The notes: generated from the letters alone by a model not told the origin. DNA of 64,000 nt from Malaya genurostris (GCF_030247185.1 NC_080571.1:40083502-40147501); one strand, 5' to 3'; shown: positions 10,930-22,536, counted from the first letter of the stretch. Made by a program: numbers and translations.

Positions 10930-11285
10930 ACTTTTTTCAATGGTGCACATCCCGTCTCCGGAGCATGGCCGAACGAATTGTAGATTTCCAGTCCGCAGTC
11001 GGCGACCTCTCCCAGGTACTCTACTGAGCATCACGTAGGCCATTCTCTCTTCCGGCATTCTTTCTACATGTCTAGCCCACTAAACTCTGCTGTGTTTTAT
11101 AAGTCTTCCAATGTCCGCATTTTTGTATACTTGGTACAGTTCGTGATTCATGCGTCTGGGCCATTCTCCATTCTCTTCTATACCGTCGAATATTGAGGGT
11201 AGGATTTTTCTCTTGAAGACGCCGATTATTCAAAGATCTATATCCTTAACGACCAAGTGCGTCGTGACCGTATATGGCAACAAGT
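10930..11285 (-). mobile_element. Non-LTR retrotransposon relic, C-terminal ORF fragment
   Basis: Reading the minus strand from about 11285 down, one frame gives VFKRKILPSIFDGIEENGEW, then RRMNHELYQVYKNADIGRLI, a stop codon, WARHVERMPEERMAYV and GRGRRLRTGN. The order 'ERKILR..F.G..ENG..RRRMNHELY' followed by 'RW.GHV.RM' is what I know from the region after the RT domain of many insect LINE-like elements. No catalytic motif remains and at least one stop is present. It is dead and 5'-truncated. Confidence 0.65.
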
Positions 11286-11465
11286 TAGTATCAACGACTT
11301 GTATAGAGCAAGTTTCGTGCGTGTCTGCAAGCTACGGGACTTCAGCTGGTTACTTTTCACCAAAATGCACATTTAATAAATCCTCCAACCCCCGAGAGGA
11401 TTTAGAGATTTTACAAAAGCGACACAATTCGGCATTACCGGAAGAATGCAGAACGATTCACAATA

Positions 11466-12333
11466 AAGACTGTCCCAGAAAGTATGGACGCAACCAAAAA
11501 CCGCTACCATTTCGCAATGGTTCAGAATCTGTCAATTTTTATGACTGCGTCCTGTTGTTGTTTACACTCTTCTCTAACCACTTGTGCAGTTGTTTATTCG
11601 TTTTCATTAGTTTGTTTCGAAATGCGTGGACTTTCAGTAGAACAACGTCAAAAAATTGTGTACAAATGGTGCACAGAACGCGGACTGTCACTGAGAAAGA
11701 TAGCAAAAATGGAAGGAGTAAGTGAAAAAGCCGTGCGAAATGCAATCAGGAAGTTCGGTGAGGATAACACCTTTGAGGATAAACCGAAAACGGGTCGAAA
11801 AAAAGGTCCTGCTAACCCTCAGTTGGATAAACATATATTTAAGGGGTTCGAACAAAAGAAGGATGTTTCAGTTCGGGATGTGGCCAAAAAAGTGGGCACT
11901 TCGAAGTCAAATGTTCTTCGTGCTAAAGAACGTTTGAATCTTCGAGCCTATAAGAAGCAGAAACAACCAAAACGTAGTTCGAAACAAGAAGCATCGATCA
12001 GGCCGAGATGGACGACGAAACCTACGTGAAACTCAATTACAAATCCTTGCCGGGACCACAATATTATACGGTGCGAGAAGGGCAAGTGTTGAACCGGTCC
12101 GAGACATCGATTGAAGTCGAAAAATTTGGTAAGAAAGCTATGGTCTGGCAAGCAATTTGTAGCTGCGGTAAGATTGCGAAACCCTTCATCACCATTGCTT
12201 CAATGAACAGCGAAATATACATCAAGGAATGTTTACAAAAACGACTTCTTCCCATGACTCGAAGCCACAAGGATCCTGTTGTCTTCTGGCCAGATCTTGC
12301 TTCTTGCCACTACTTGAAATCAACGGAGATATA
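11466..12333 (+). mobile_element. D,D37E Tc1/mariner-type element, copy 1 (3'-truncated)
   Basis: A TA at 11464-11465 precedes the inverted end AAGACTGTCCCAGAAAGTAT. The transposase starts at the ATG near 11622 (MRGLSVEQRQKIVYKW), with a helix-turn-helix region (SLRKIAKMEGVSEKAVRNAI) and a second one (VSVRDVAKKVGTSKSNVLRA). Relative to copy 3 about 53 bp are missing near 12007, just before the first catalytic Asp region (MDDETYV). The frame then continues through WQAICSCGK to WPDLASCHY and stops. The third catalytic Glu and the right inverted end are absent. It is non-functional. Confidence 0.88.
11622..12333 (+). pseudogene. Transposase pseudogene of D,D37E copy 1
   Basis: It is open from ATG near 11622 to about 12029, then frame-broken by the internal deletion, then open again from 12008 to 12334 in the second frame. 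Two of the three catalytic acidic residues are encoded (in MDDETY and WPDLAS). The C-terminal part containing the Glu is lost. Confidence 0.8.
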
Positions 12334-12334
12334 A

Positions 12335-12573
12335 TGGTATAAGTGACGTAACCGACAAAACACGTTGTTTTTTATCGCTCTAATGTATATAAGGGTGCAA
12401 ATATTTTGGGATCACCTCTAGTTTCATTAAGCGCTATTGTTCAAAAGTTCAAACACCTTGGAAAACGTCCTCATACAAAATTTGAGCTAAATCGGACATA
12501 GGTAAGGAGTGCTACCCGGCGGTTAAGGTTTGAATATGTTCGATCTTGAAAAATTAGTACAGTAGAGTACATG
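12335..12573. other. Short intergenic stretch, nothing recognised
   Basis: AT-rich sequence between the truncated transposon and the foldback. No ORF or repeat was recognised. Confidence 0.4.
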
Positions 12574-12839
12574 AGATTTCCGTAACTGAAAATTTTATTT
12601 TTTATGTCAAACATCTTAGAATTGCATGAAACGTCGAGATTGAGTGTCATCTAAAAAAAATTTTTTTTGAAAAAATCGACGTTTTATTTTTAAAAATCAA
12701 CTTTCTGGGAAAATTTTGATATTTTTTAAGTCCCAGAAAATCGATTTTTCGAAAAATTTCAAGATGACATCAAATCTCGACGTTTTATGCTATTCTAAGA
12801 CTTTTAGCATCAAAAAATTTTTTTCGATTTCGGAAATTT
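12574..12839. mobile_element. 266-bp foldback element
   Basis: The left arm (ATTTCCGTAACTGAAAATTT ... TCTTAGAATTGCATGAAACG TCGAGATTGAGTGTCATCT) is mirrored by the right arm (AGATGACATCAAATCTCGAC GTTTTATGCTATTCTAAGA ... CGATTTCGGAAAT). The arms pair over roughly 85-90 bp with scattered mismatches. The centre again contains complementary T/A-rich blocks (CTTTCTGGGAAAA and TCCCAGAAAATCG), so nearly the whole element can fold into one hairpin. No ORF. Confidence 0.75.
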
Positions 12840-13287
12840 CACTGTTTTGAAAGACACACCATTTCGTGGATTATGAAAGGTTATTAATAATTAAAACGTG
12901 TATTTAATGTGTGGGACAGATATCCAAGTACTTTCCATATGGGACAGACTCGACATGAAAATATACATCTGACCATCGGAAACAATCAATGTTTCGTACG
13001 ATTTCACACGAAACATAGATTGGAAAAGTTACGCGAGCTCGATATCTGAGAAACTAGAAACAACACAGGAGGAAGAGAATACATTGTTGGCTTGCTTGAT
13101 TCTTTACACCGCAATTCAAGCTCAGACGAAACGAGTACCCAGCGCGCAAACTAGTATGCGTTCGCCCAACCCATGGTGGGACAAAGAGTGCTCAGAGTTG
13201 TAAACGAAAAAGGCTTCAGTCTTCATCCCGTTAAGAAGGAACGGAACCCCAGATAATTATCGGAAATACACGGCGTTAGAATTTCAA

Positions 13288-15600
13288 ATGAAAAGTCTGA
13301 TTAAAGCTAAGAAACGCGGTTACTGGCGAAGGTTTGTTGACGGTTTAACGAGAGAAACAGCAATGAGCACTCTTTGGAATAAGGCCCGTCGCATGCGCAA
13401 TCGAAATCACGCGAACGAAAGCGAGGAATATTCTAACCGCTGGATATTTGATTTTGATAAGAAAGTATGTCCTGATTCTGTTCCGGAACAGAAGATATCC
13501 CGCGTCGCGACATTGAATACAAACAAAACACCGTTTTCGATGGTTTGCGCTCTTGTCGTGTAACAACAGAGCCCCGGGGTTAGACAGAATTAAATTCAAC
13601 TTGTTGAAAAATCTGCCCGACTCTGCAAAAAGGCGCTTGTTGAATTTATTCAACAAATTCTTCGAGGGTAATATTGTTCCACACGAATGGAGAGAAGTGA
13701 GAGTTATCACCATTCAAAAACCTGGGAAGCCACCCTTCGATCACAATTCGTATCGACCGATTGCTATGCTTTCCTGTATTCGAAAATTGTTGGAGAAAAT
13801 GATTCTCTTCCGTATCTAGACAATTAGGTCGAGACTAATGAATTGCTTTCAGGTGCACAATTTGGGTTCCGCAGGGGCAAAGGAACGAACGATTGTCTAG
13901 CGTTTCTTCGACATCAAGGGAGCATTCGATTCAATTTCCATTAACGTTCTATCTGAGAAGTTGCATCAGCATGGCCTTTCACCAGTTTACCAACTTTTTA
14001 TATAATCTATTGTCTGAGAAACACATGTATTTCGCACATGGTGATTTGTCGACAAAACGATTCAGCTACATGGGTCTTCCTCAAGGCTCATGCTTAAGCC
14101 CCCTTTTATACAATTTTTACGTAAACAATATTGATGAATGTATCAACACATCCTGCACGCTTGCCGACGACAGCGTTGTGTCTATTATAGGACCCAAAGC
14201 TGCAGATCTCCAAGGACCATTACAAGATACCAACGACAACTTGTCAACATGGGCTCTTCAAATGGGTATCGAGTTTTCTACGGAGAAAACTGAGCTGGTT
14301 GTATTTTCAAGGAAGCGAGAACCAGCACAACTACAGCTTCAACTAAGGGATGAAACCATAGCTCAGGCCTTCACATTTAAATATCTCTGGTCTGGTTCGA
14401 CTCCAAAGGTACTTGGGGAGATCACAGTAGGTATCTGAAACGAAAATGCCTACAGAGAATCCGCTCCGCTGCGAATATTCATTTCATTAAACTGGAAAGA
14501 ATTCAGTATCGTTGTTTGCGTATTGCCTTGGGTTGCATGCAATCAACTCATACGATGAGTCTTGAAGTGCTGGCGGGTGTCCTACCGCTGAAAAACAGAT
14601 TCTGGGATCTCTCATATCGACTGCTAATCCGATGCGATATCTTGAATCCGATGGTGATAGAGAACTTTGAAAAGCTTGTCGAGCTTAGTTCACAGACCAG
14701 TTTTATGTCCTTGTATTTTGACTACATGGCTCAGAATACAAACCCTTCTTCGTTTGTTCCCAATCGTGTTCATTTTGTGGATACTTCTAATTCTACTGTG
14801 TTTTTCGACACATCCATGAAAGAAGAAATACGTGGAATCCCGGATCCTGTACGCCCTCAAGAGATCCCAAAAAATTTTAATAATAAGTTTAAAGAAGTTG
14901 ACTGTAATAAAATGTTTTACACTGACGGATCATATCTCGACGGGTCCACTGGCTTCGGTATATTCAATGTAAATTTCACCGCTTCCTATAAACTCAGTGA
15001 TCCAGCTTCAGTTTACGTCGCAGAACTAGCTTCAATTCAGTATACCCTTGAGATCATTGACACTCTGCCCACAGATCACTACTTCATTGTATCGGACAGT
15101 CTCAGCTCCATTGAGGCTCTCCGTTCAGTGAAGCCTGGAAAGCACTCACCGTATTTCCTGGGGAAAATACGGGAACAGTTGAGTGCTTTATCTGCAAAAT
15201 CATACCAGATTACCTTGGCTTGGGTCCCCTTACATTGTTCCATAAGGGGCAATGAGAGGGCGGACTCGTTAGCCAAGGTGGGCGCACTAGAAGGTGATAT
15301 CTATGAAAGACCAATCTGCTTCAATGAATTTTTCAGTTGCTGTCGTCAGAAAACTCTAGCCAGCTGGCAAAATACATGGAATAGTGGAACTCTGGGACGA
15401 TGGTTACACTCAATAATTCCACAGTTATCGATGAAACCTTGGTTCCGGGGGTTAGACGTGAGCCGAGACTTTATTCGTGTAATGTCAAGGCTTATGTCTA
15501 ATCATTATATGTTCAGGGCGCATCTCCATCGTGTGGGGCTCGCCGAGAGTGGTGTGAGAGTTATCATGACATCGAGCATGTTGTTTGGATGTGTGTCGAG
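13288..15600 (+). pseudogene. ORF2 pseudogene (RT, RNase H) of the truncated I-clade element
   Basis: Open pieces are 13288-13563, 13553-13819, 13893-14438 and 14516-15600. They align in order with residues of the intact ORF2 at 43370-47062. The RT active site reads LADD as in the intact copy. The RNase H acidic positions are kept (D in TDGS, E in AELAS, D in SDSLS). After the MITE the protein resumes briefly (VEYCDAR) before stops. Confidence 0.85.
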
Positions 15601-16230
15601 CAGTGCGGTAAAATTTCATTTTCAATCGAATAATATAAGATGAAAATGAAATTTATGGCCATTGACCGTCAGCATATCCCTTCTAATTCATTTGACTTTT
15701 GCTGCCATTTTCAAGTGAAGCTCCCAGAATTCATCGTCAGTTGAATAATCGTACCTAGTCATTTGAAGTTTTGCTTGCTCAGTTTCAAGTGCCAAGTAGT
15801 CTAGCTGCTTCATATTCTTCGCTCTTGGTAGTAAGCAATTTCAAACGAATAGAATTATAAATGGAGTAAAGTGTTAAAAATGAAAACTTAAGGAGGAAAC
15901 AATTAATTTATGTGTATTCTGTGATTGATATTTCAGCTATCTGATTAGTCTTTCATCTATTATCTTGAACCAATTCGAATGTTTACATGAACCTCATTTG
16001 AAGGCCGCTCTCACAGTATTGAAAGAGATATTTTGTTACTTCAAGAGATCAACTGACGGTGGTTAAACTGAGCCTCGATTGAAGAGAAACGAGTGATGAA
16101 CTGAATGCTGCTCGTTCGGGCCGTCAGCAAACTTTGTGTGTGTCAGCGAGTGAAGTTTACTGCAGTGGAGAGATCGTCAATGTGTTCCACATTCAGTTTC
16201 AATTGAATTGAATGAAATTTTACTGCACTG
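15601..16230. mobile_element. 630-bp hAT-type MITE with 8-bp TSD
   Basis: GTGTCGAG at 15593-15600 is repeated at 16231-16238. The element starts CAGTGCGGTAAAATTTCATT and ends in the reverse complement of CAGTGCAGTAAAATTTCATT. An 8-bp duplication and CAGTG ends fit the hAT superfamily. Deleting it with one GTGTCGAG rejoins the host LINE frame (WMCVEY then CDAR). The interior has no transposase. Confidence 0.92.
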
Positions 16231-16813
16231 GTGTCGAGTATTGTGATGCCAGGTTCCCTTCGGGCCCGAGGTATACCACCCTTCGTACCAGTCCGCGACG
16301 TCTTGGCAACTCGAAATCTTCCTTATATGACTCTCATCTATAACTTCTTGAAAACTATCAATGCCCAAATTTAGTGCTCTTCCTATCTCTCTCTCGTCTA
16401 CAGCTCTATCGCACTCTTCTTTACGCTACTGAAAGTATGACCTGTGTAAACGATGCTTCGGAGCATGCACCTGCCTTGAACTGACTGATTTGCTGAAAAC
16501 TACCCAAAAACGCCACATCAACGTCAGAGCACACCAACAAAGCATCCCAGCCAAGGATAATTTCTCTCGTTACAATCTGAAGAACGTGAAGATCCAGAAA
16601 ACTCTAGAAATTTGTGCCACAAACGAATGATGTATTGTAATTCAAAATCAATATTTTGTAAATCCCACCCTCCTCACACTCCTTTACTAACTCTAGGGGA
16701 GTATGCCCCCTTAATACGGCTTCCCTTCTTCTCCTATAACAACAATACAATCGGCCACGTTAAGCTAAGCAAATGGACCAAATAAAAATTTTATTATAAA
16801 AAAATATACATCT

Positions 16814-17450
16814 TTAATGAGTATATTATATATACTCATTATAGACAAGGATGGCTTTTATCCTATCAAAGAACGCTCACTCGCAACTCTTCATACGATT
16901 AAATCAGTGCCATAAAAGAAAGACGGATATCGCAACAAAAAACCGACATGGTTCATTTAACATAGAATCGACACCAGTGCGAGAGGGAATTTCTCTCGAT
17001 GACATTTCTGAGCATCAAGAGCTGCGAAGTCTGTTGGAACAGAAGGTCAAATTCCACTACAGGAATGTAATACCAAGAGGCTTTGCTTTACCAATCGTTA
17101 TCAGACTGTAAATTTTTTTAAGGGCCGTGAAATACTCAGAGTATGGAGTGGAGCGAAGAAATATAGAAAAGTTCTCTCGCGGTTCATGCATCGAGAGACT
17201 CGAGCTCTTGTAGCACCTTCTACCGGATTGAAAATTGTCGAGTAGCTTCTGTTAAATTTTTGGCAATCACCAACACTGATTATAGATGTATATTAGTAAA
17301 TTATATCACCAATATTGTACTTTGCAGGTTCAATGCAGTACGCTTATGGAAAACCACACATAATTTATGGAAAGTGTGTGTTTTTAAAAACCAGTGATTT
17401 TTTTTATTTTGATTTCTAGATATCTCAAAAACAGCTGCTCGCATCGTCTT
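16814..17450. other. Intergenic; short ORF only
   Basis: An 86-codon ORF (16851-17111) lacks a recognisable domain. A short palindrome GAGTATATTATATATACTC occurs near 16818-16838. The sequence at 17130-17250 shows no repeat I could place. Confidence 0.35.
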
Positions 17451-17451
17451 G

Positions 17452-17575
17452 ATTTTTTTTGTTTCGATTATAGAGGTTTTAACCTTAAGGTCATTCGCCT
17501 CTTCGGGCCAGAAAAACTTTCTGACCCTATGTGCGGGGTTGGGAATCGAACCCAGGCGGGATGCGTGTTTGTAAA
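17452..17575 (-). mobile_element. tRNA-derived SINE fragment (B-box only)
   Basis: On the minus strand, CCTGGGTTCGATTCCCAACC matches the tRNA/SINE B-box consensus GGTTCGAANCC. It is followed by GCACATAGGGTCAGAAAG, CCCGAAGAGGCGAATGACC, TTAAGGTTAAAACC and an A-rich end (CGAAACAAAAAAAATC) near 17452. No A-box lies 30-60 nt upstream; instead the palindrome at 17573-17621 begins there. It is a 5'-truncated SINE. Confidence 0.55.
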
Positions 17576-17621
17576 TTGTTTCTTTGACATCAAGATGCGT
17601 CTTGATGTCAAAGAACAATTT
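17573..17621. repeat. Near-perfect palindrome TTCTTTGACATCAAGA/TCTTGATGTCAAAGAA
   Basis: Two 16-bp arms flank the 4-base centre TGCG. With one extra base the pairing extends to AAATTG and CAATTT outside. It abuts the SINE fragment. The same ORF can be read with a repeated DIKT/DVKE word on both strands, which is a by-product. Confidence 0.85.
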
Positions 17622-17991
17622 ATTAAAAATTTCATGAGGATTACAAAAACAATAAATTTAGTGATGGACAACCAAGACTAAATTATAAAAACTGCGCATT
17701 ACAATGAATTATCCAGCTTGAAGACTAATATTTGATTGTTCAGACACATTTATTCTTATTAAAACCTGTTTTAATCCACCTAGTGGTGGAATGATGCCTT
17801 TCTCATATCTCACATATTCTCATATATATATATAAATGTGTGGTATTCTTCAAAATGATTTTCTTTGATTCTAAAAAACAAAAAAAAAGTGAAACAGTAC
17901 TCAGGTCGGTAAGGCCATCTCCGAGGAACGAAAAGAGGTACTTCCGAAATCGGAATCTGGGAACCGGTACAATCGAAGTTGGTTCGAGAAC

Positions 17992-19001
17992 CACGGAACC
18001 ACCCGCGATCTTATTTCAACCAGAATATTATTTGATTTTCTGAATTTGATTGGTTAAAATTTGGTACAACTAATCGATTGTTGTTTTAACTAAACTGTCA
18101 TTTTTGTTTTCCGATTAGTAGAAACGATGGTTGAAACAACTAATTTAATTGGTTGTAAAAAAATGCTGTCAATTAGTAAGGACACATACCTTTCAATTTC
18201 AACAAATATTTTAGTTGAAATATCTGGTGTTGTTATTGAAACAAAATTCTGTTAGTTGAAAAACAAATCGGTTTTAGTTGTTTTCGACATTGCAATTAGT
18301 TGAATCAACTCGAACAATATTATTGATTTGCGATAATAATCAAAATATACTTACTGATATACGTCATGATCTATTTGAAATAAGTATCGTTGTTCCAATA
18401 TAAACAGTATTTTATATTGACAAGTAATATCATTAGTTATTAACAGGGCTGGGAAAACCACCGTACATAAAAAATCACTACTGATTTCATCACAAGTGAT
18501 CTTAACCAAGGAACAAATCATCGTTACGAAATCACAACTGATCCGATCTATGAGTGATTTTGATTTTTGTACGTTTTTTGTAACACCAAACCAGTAAACG
18601 TTTTTTAATTTGTCACCAAACCTTTTCCAACTGAAACAAGGTTAACTTTATCACAACACCGCTGTTCGATAAACACTTGTCATGGAATCATAAACTTCTT
18701 CAAATCGAATCAACACAATTTTTCCAAACGCTTTAACCATCGATGTTGTTTTTATTGACATTTTGAAGCGACGCGAACAGATTTCAACTAAAAAAATGTT
18801 GATTTTCCATTGCAATTATTGTTCTGCTTTCAGCTCTCTCCGGCATTTGACAACACAACAAAACAACAAAATTTTTCAACTACTTGAATATACGCAAATC
18901 AAAAACCATATTGGTTGAATCAAAAAGGAATTAGTTGAATCAACTAATCAAAAATCAAAAACTAGCGATATCGCAATTTTATGATCGGAGGGTTCTCCGT
19001 G
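17992..19001. mobile_element. About 1 kb MITE, CACGGA...TCCGTG family, copy 1
   Basis: The left end CACGGAACCACCCGCGATC and the right end GATCGGAGGGTTCTCCGTG correspond to the ends of the better preserved copy at 28083-29120. Both share the subterminal block GATTGGTTAAAATTTGGTAC, AACTAATCGATTGTTG, TTTTAACTAA. AGTTGAA/TTCAACT words recur throughout. No coding capacity. TA is not preserved at the left flank. Confidence 0.6.
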
Positions 19002-19009
19002 TGGGATCC

Positions 19010-19394
19010 TCTTTTGAGCCTATGGCTACAATATTCGGTCATTCATCAAAAACCCAAGAACAAACAAGAAAGCCAAATCTATGTGTGGCCGTCTACTGGC
19101 AATGACTACCGATTGGAATAGTTTTGAGGCAAGTTTAGACATTATTTTACTTTTTATTTCCGGTGCTGTCGGAATCAAAAACAGAGAACCAGCATAGCCG
19201 GAGTCGGTTTTTTTGGTTGTCTATTGACAATGGCTACCGAGGCAAGTTAAGAAATTTTTTTACGTGTTTTGTTTCGCCGCTTCAAGTGACGGTATTCAAT
19301 TTTTAACACACTTCACCATATAATTCCGGAACCGGAAGTCGGATCCGGATGAAATTTAGCAGTTTTGTATGAGACTATGTTACCTTTCATTTTT
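19010..19394. repeat. Dispersed repeat with CCGGAACCGGAAGTCGGAT unit
   Basis: GGCCGTCTACTGGCAATGAC and a second GGTTGTCTATTGACAATGGC are followed at 19320-19345 by ATTCCGGAACCGGAAGTCGG. The same order is seen at 31435-31730 and, in part, at 2846-2895. Confidence 0.6.
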
Positions 19395-20625
19395 CTAAGA
19401 TTTTTGTCGTGAATACGACTTACTTTAATATGGGGTGCCTTTTCAAAATTTACCCACTGAGAGAGTGATAAGTTTTTGATCGTGAATATCTATTGTTGTA
19501 TCTAACGAATCAACATAATTTTTGCTACATGCCATCGGAAATATCATCACAATTTTATGATAAAATTTTCAGTTTTGTGACATAATTTCAAATAATTCAA
19601 AATTAAACTTTTCTGAAATGTTTGGTATAAACGAGTATCGAAGAGGATAATTCATAAGGCGCGTTTGCCTTTCTCGTATTTTTAAAGCTCATAGCTCAGT
19701 GATCTGTGAAGGAATTATATAGTCTAACTACCAATAGAATCGAAATTTTTCAACTTAAACGTGTATAGCAAAAGCATTGAAGTATTTCAATAGTACACTA
19801 TTGAAAAACCTGTCTCATTCGACCCATGTCAACACCAGCCAATCAGAACGCGTTCTGAGGAAGAGAACAAAATATCTGCTGCTGTACAACAAATCGTTCG
19901 AGGAAAATGTTCCGAACAGTGTTTAATATCATAGTGAGTTCCACAATTTGGTCCTTCTGAAAGGCAGGAATGAATCCCGTACAGCTCCCTGATAGTTTCT
20001 TTCAATGAAATGCAAATCCGAAATGAAATAATCGACATTAAAATTCTGTACGCGACTATTTTTATAGCCGTTAGGACCGCCAATTAGTGAACAAGCTACA
20101 AACGAAACCACATAAAAAGAAACCTCTTAACAAAAATTGAATCAGTATGGATTCTATCACCACTGCGAGCAGGTGTGTTTTGTGTCGTCTGCACAGCTAG
20201 TTTCGCTTCCGACTAGAGCGATTACGTCACAGCTGCCAGTCATTAGCATTGGTGAAAAAACAGCGGTGGAGAGCATTACACAAAATCAGCCGTTCTAATG
20301 GCTCTAAAAGTTTTCTAAAGAACTATTAGGATTTGTTGTTCGCAAATCGAAGGTAAATATCCTTAGTTTAGTGCAAATCTAGAACAGTTTGGTAAGATTT
20401 GTGCACTTTTCGGCTTTTCGCTGTGTGAAATTCACAGTAATCGAGATCAAGTGATGCCTTCTTTGTTTTTGCGAAAAATGTGAAAAAGGGAAATGCTTGC
20501 ATAATTCACACAATTGATCAACTAATTGATATTCGGAAGTGTTAAGGAAGTTGTTGTAAAGTTGTTTTCGTATTCACGAAATCCAGTTATGTCTCTGACA
20601 TTACCCACCCGCCTTTTTTTCACGC
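19395..20625 (-). repeat. About 1.2 kb dispersed element, copy A
   Basis: Read on the minus strand, this interval begins AAAGGCGGGTGGGTAATGTC and continues collinearly with 37445-38340: ATTCACACAGCGAAAAG, TTTACCTTCGATTTGCG, ACGGCTGAT, AGGTTTC, CTATAAAAATAG, then CGTGAATACGACTTAC near its end. About 310 bp at roughly 19710-20020 are absent from copy B. No long ORF survives. Two ends with different neighbours indicate a mobile element of unknown class. Confidence 0.7.
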
Positions 20626-20960
20626 ATCACCCTGTAACTCCGGAACCGGAAGTCGGATCAAAATAAAATTCAGGAACTTTGTAGAAGACAATTGTACCTT
20701 TCATCTGAATCTAAGTTTGTAAGAATCGGTTCAGCCTTCTCTGAGAAAAGTAAGTGCACTTATTTTTATTTTTTCGCACATATCACACAGTAATTCCGGA
20801 ACCGGAAGTCGGATTAGAATAAAATTCAGGAACTTTGTGTGGGGTTACAACACCTTTCATTTAATCTAAGTTCATGAAAACCGGTCAGCCATCTCCGAGA
20901 AAAATGAGTGAAAAAATGTTACACACACTCACACACATACACACACAGAAATTTAGTGTA
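20622..20960. repeat. Two tandem units of the CCGGAACCGGAAGTCGGAT repeat plus CA run
   Basis: Units of about 156 bp start at 20636 and 20795. Each reads TCCGGAACCGGAAGTCGGAT, AAAATTCAGGAACTTTGT, ACCTTTCAT, TCTAAGTT, GAAAA(T)CGGT, CTGAGAAAA. They end in a short CA-rich run (20922-20947) and ACTCGACAAACTGAGTCGAA near 20958-20980. The same order occurs at 31500-31900. Confidence 0.8.
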
Positions 20961-20984
20961 CTCGACAAACTGAGTCGAATTATA

Positions 20985-22440
20985 TATGACAAAAAGTCGG
21001 TATTGACAGTGATTGCATAACCTTTCTATATGTGAAAGGCAAAACGTCGTTCTTCGAAAATCAACAAAAAGTTTTTCTTCGGGAAACTTTTTCGTAGATC
21101 TGTCTCTAATATTTATTAGTTTCCTTGTATCTTAACGTTTTTCGTGGTATGATATGAAAACAATCTTACGATGGAATGAATAACTAAGGGTATTAGTGTA
21201 TATTTTTTAAGTTCGATTTTTTGCCTACAACTTCTTCTTAGACAAAATTTTAGTAGAATTCGAGTTATGATTGCTTAAAAATAATGTTGCTTAAAACACA
21301 TACGCCCTTTTCAAGAATTAGTCTTTAGTGTAAAAAATCTGTAAATCAGTGAAACATACTTTATGTGCCATACCGATCACATATGCAAATCGAAAGGGGT
21401 CGAATCTAAGTTTGTAAGTTTGTCCGCACGGAATTGCTTATACATTCTCACATAGAAAATGTTCACACAAAAAAACGCGACAGCAATTCTTCAGTATTCC
21501 TATTGGAATTTACAACGGGTTTAAATAAATGATATATAATAAATAAAAATAATAGAACAGGCTTAGAAAGATTAATCACTTGTTTTAATTATTTCATTAA
21601 AATGGTTTGAGTATTCCCGATACACTTCGTTACGTACTCACAGAGTATTTCGTGCACCTGATGTTGAGTAAATCTCATCGATTCCGTCCCTATCCGTGCA
21701 CAACGTCGTGGGCGTTCTATTTTAAATTTCAAACTCATTCTTCATTCATTCCATAGCCGTTACTAGATTTATGCAACTTCTACTGACCAACGATGATCGG
21801 ACAACTGAAGCGCATTAGGAAACTTTGAGCCCTTGTAAAAAAAATGGTTCGTCTCAAACGGGGTTGAAATGATCTGCGAAGTTGATGTCGTGCGCGTCAT
21901 AATAGATTACCTACCCAAACGAGGGCTGCCAATGATCTTGCTTTTCATGCAATTATATTCCAGTTTCAACATTTATGCGCTAGGAAAGTGAACGACTTAA
22001 GCTGAAACAATGCTCGCAAAGCTTACCTCCCCTGCGATGGCGAGCGAAGCGATTACACAGGTGTGCTAAACTGTTTGGTATTAACCCAACTCGGGATACT
22101 GGCATAGAAATAAGAGGTATGTGAGAGATAGGGTGTCCCGTAGAACACGATGTGATAAAAAAAAATACAACAGTAGTGGACATTTGGCACGGCCAAACAG
22201 ATTTTAAAGCCTCACTGAAAATTAGAAGTGATATTTATTCATGTATCTTTGTATCATATTTGTTCTAATATCAAATAATTTAGCGACACCCTAATGCAAC
22301 GACAACTGGCTCACTATCGTGCTTTTCACGAGAAACGTCGATTAAGCGTCGTGACCTTAGCCGGCTCGGATGAATTTATTGAATTTTAATGCTCGTTAAT
22401 AAATAGGTGAGCACTTGAAATGAGAACGAAAAATGGCAGA
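20985..22440. other. Intergenic; upstream of the LRR gene, nothing recognised
   Basis: Only short ORFs occur. No TE ends were identified. The last few hundred bases may carry distal regulatory sites of the LRR gene, but no motif can be defended. Confidence 0.4.
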
Positions 22441-22477
22441 TTTCTGTTTCCTCGACAGATATCGGTACCGAGAGGGT

Positions 22478-22484
22478 TCAGTTG
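22478..22484 (+). promoter_or_regulatory. Candidate initiator (TCAGTTG) of the LRR gene
   Basis: TCAGTTG matches the arthropod initiator TCAKTY. The A at 22480 would give a 57-nt 5' UTR before the ATG at 22537. No TATA box is evident 25-35 bp upstream. This is inferred from motif and position only. Confidence 0.35.
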
Positions 22485-22536
22485 TTTGTAAGCCGCGTTC
22501 TCTGCTAGGGGGTGTAAAAGTTGAGAAGCCAGTGAA

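Larger units (their letters stand above)
12971..16800 (+). mobile_element. 5'-truncated I-clade non-LTR retrotransposon, with TSD
   Basis: AAAATATACATCT occurs at 12958-12970 and again at 16801-16813 after an A-rich 3' end, giving a target-site duplication. The element starts inside ORF2, near the end of the endonuclease domain (SYDFTRNIDW), so it is 5'-truncated. It continues with NPWWDKEC, the linker (WRRFVDGLTRETAMSTLWNK), the RT (YRPIAMLSCIRKL, YMGLPQGSCLSPLLYNFYVN, LADDSVV), the RNase H domain (FYTDGS, VAELAS, SDSLSSIEAL, GNERADSLAK) and the C-terminal zinc-knuckle region. Several frameshifts and stops, deletions inside the RT near 13820-13900 and 14390-14440, and a hAT-type MITE at 15601-16230 make it inactive. 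It is a diverged relative of the intact element at 42981-49006. Confidence 0.92.

Noticed and set aside
11150..11725. 191-codon ORF
   Set aside because: It runs from the antisense of a LINE fragment across a transposon end into an out-of-frame transposase region. This is a chance ORF.
13345..13713. 122-codon minus-strand ORF
   Set aside because: It is antisense to the truncated LINE ORF2; the equivalent antisense stretch is also open in the intact copy and reflects codon bias.
17530..17560. tRNA gene suggested by the GGTTCGATTCC box
   Set aside because: No A-box, anticodon arm or acceptor stem can be built around it; it is a SINE remnant.
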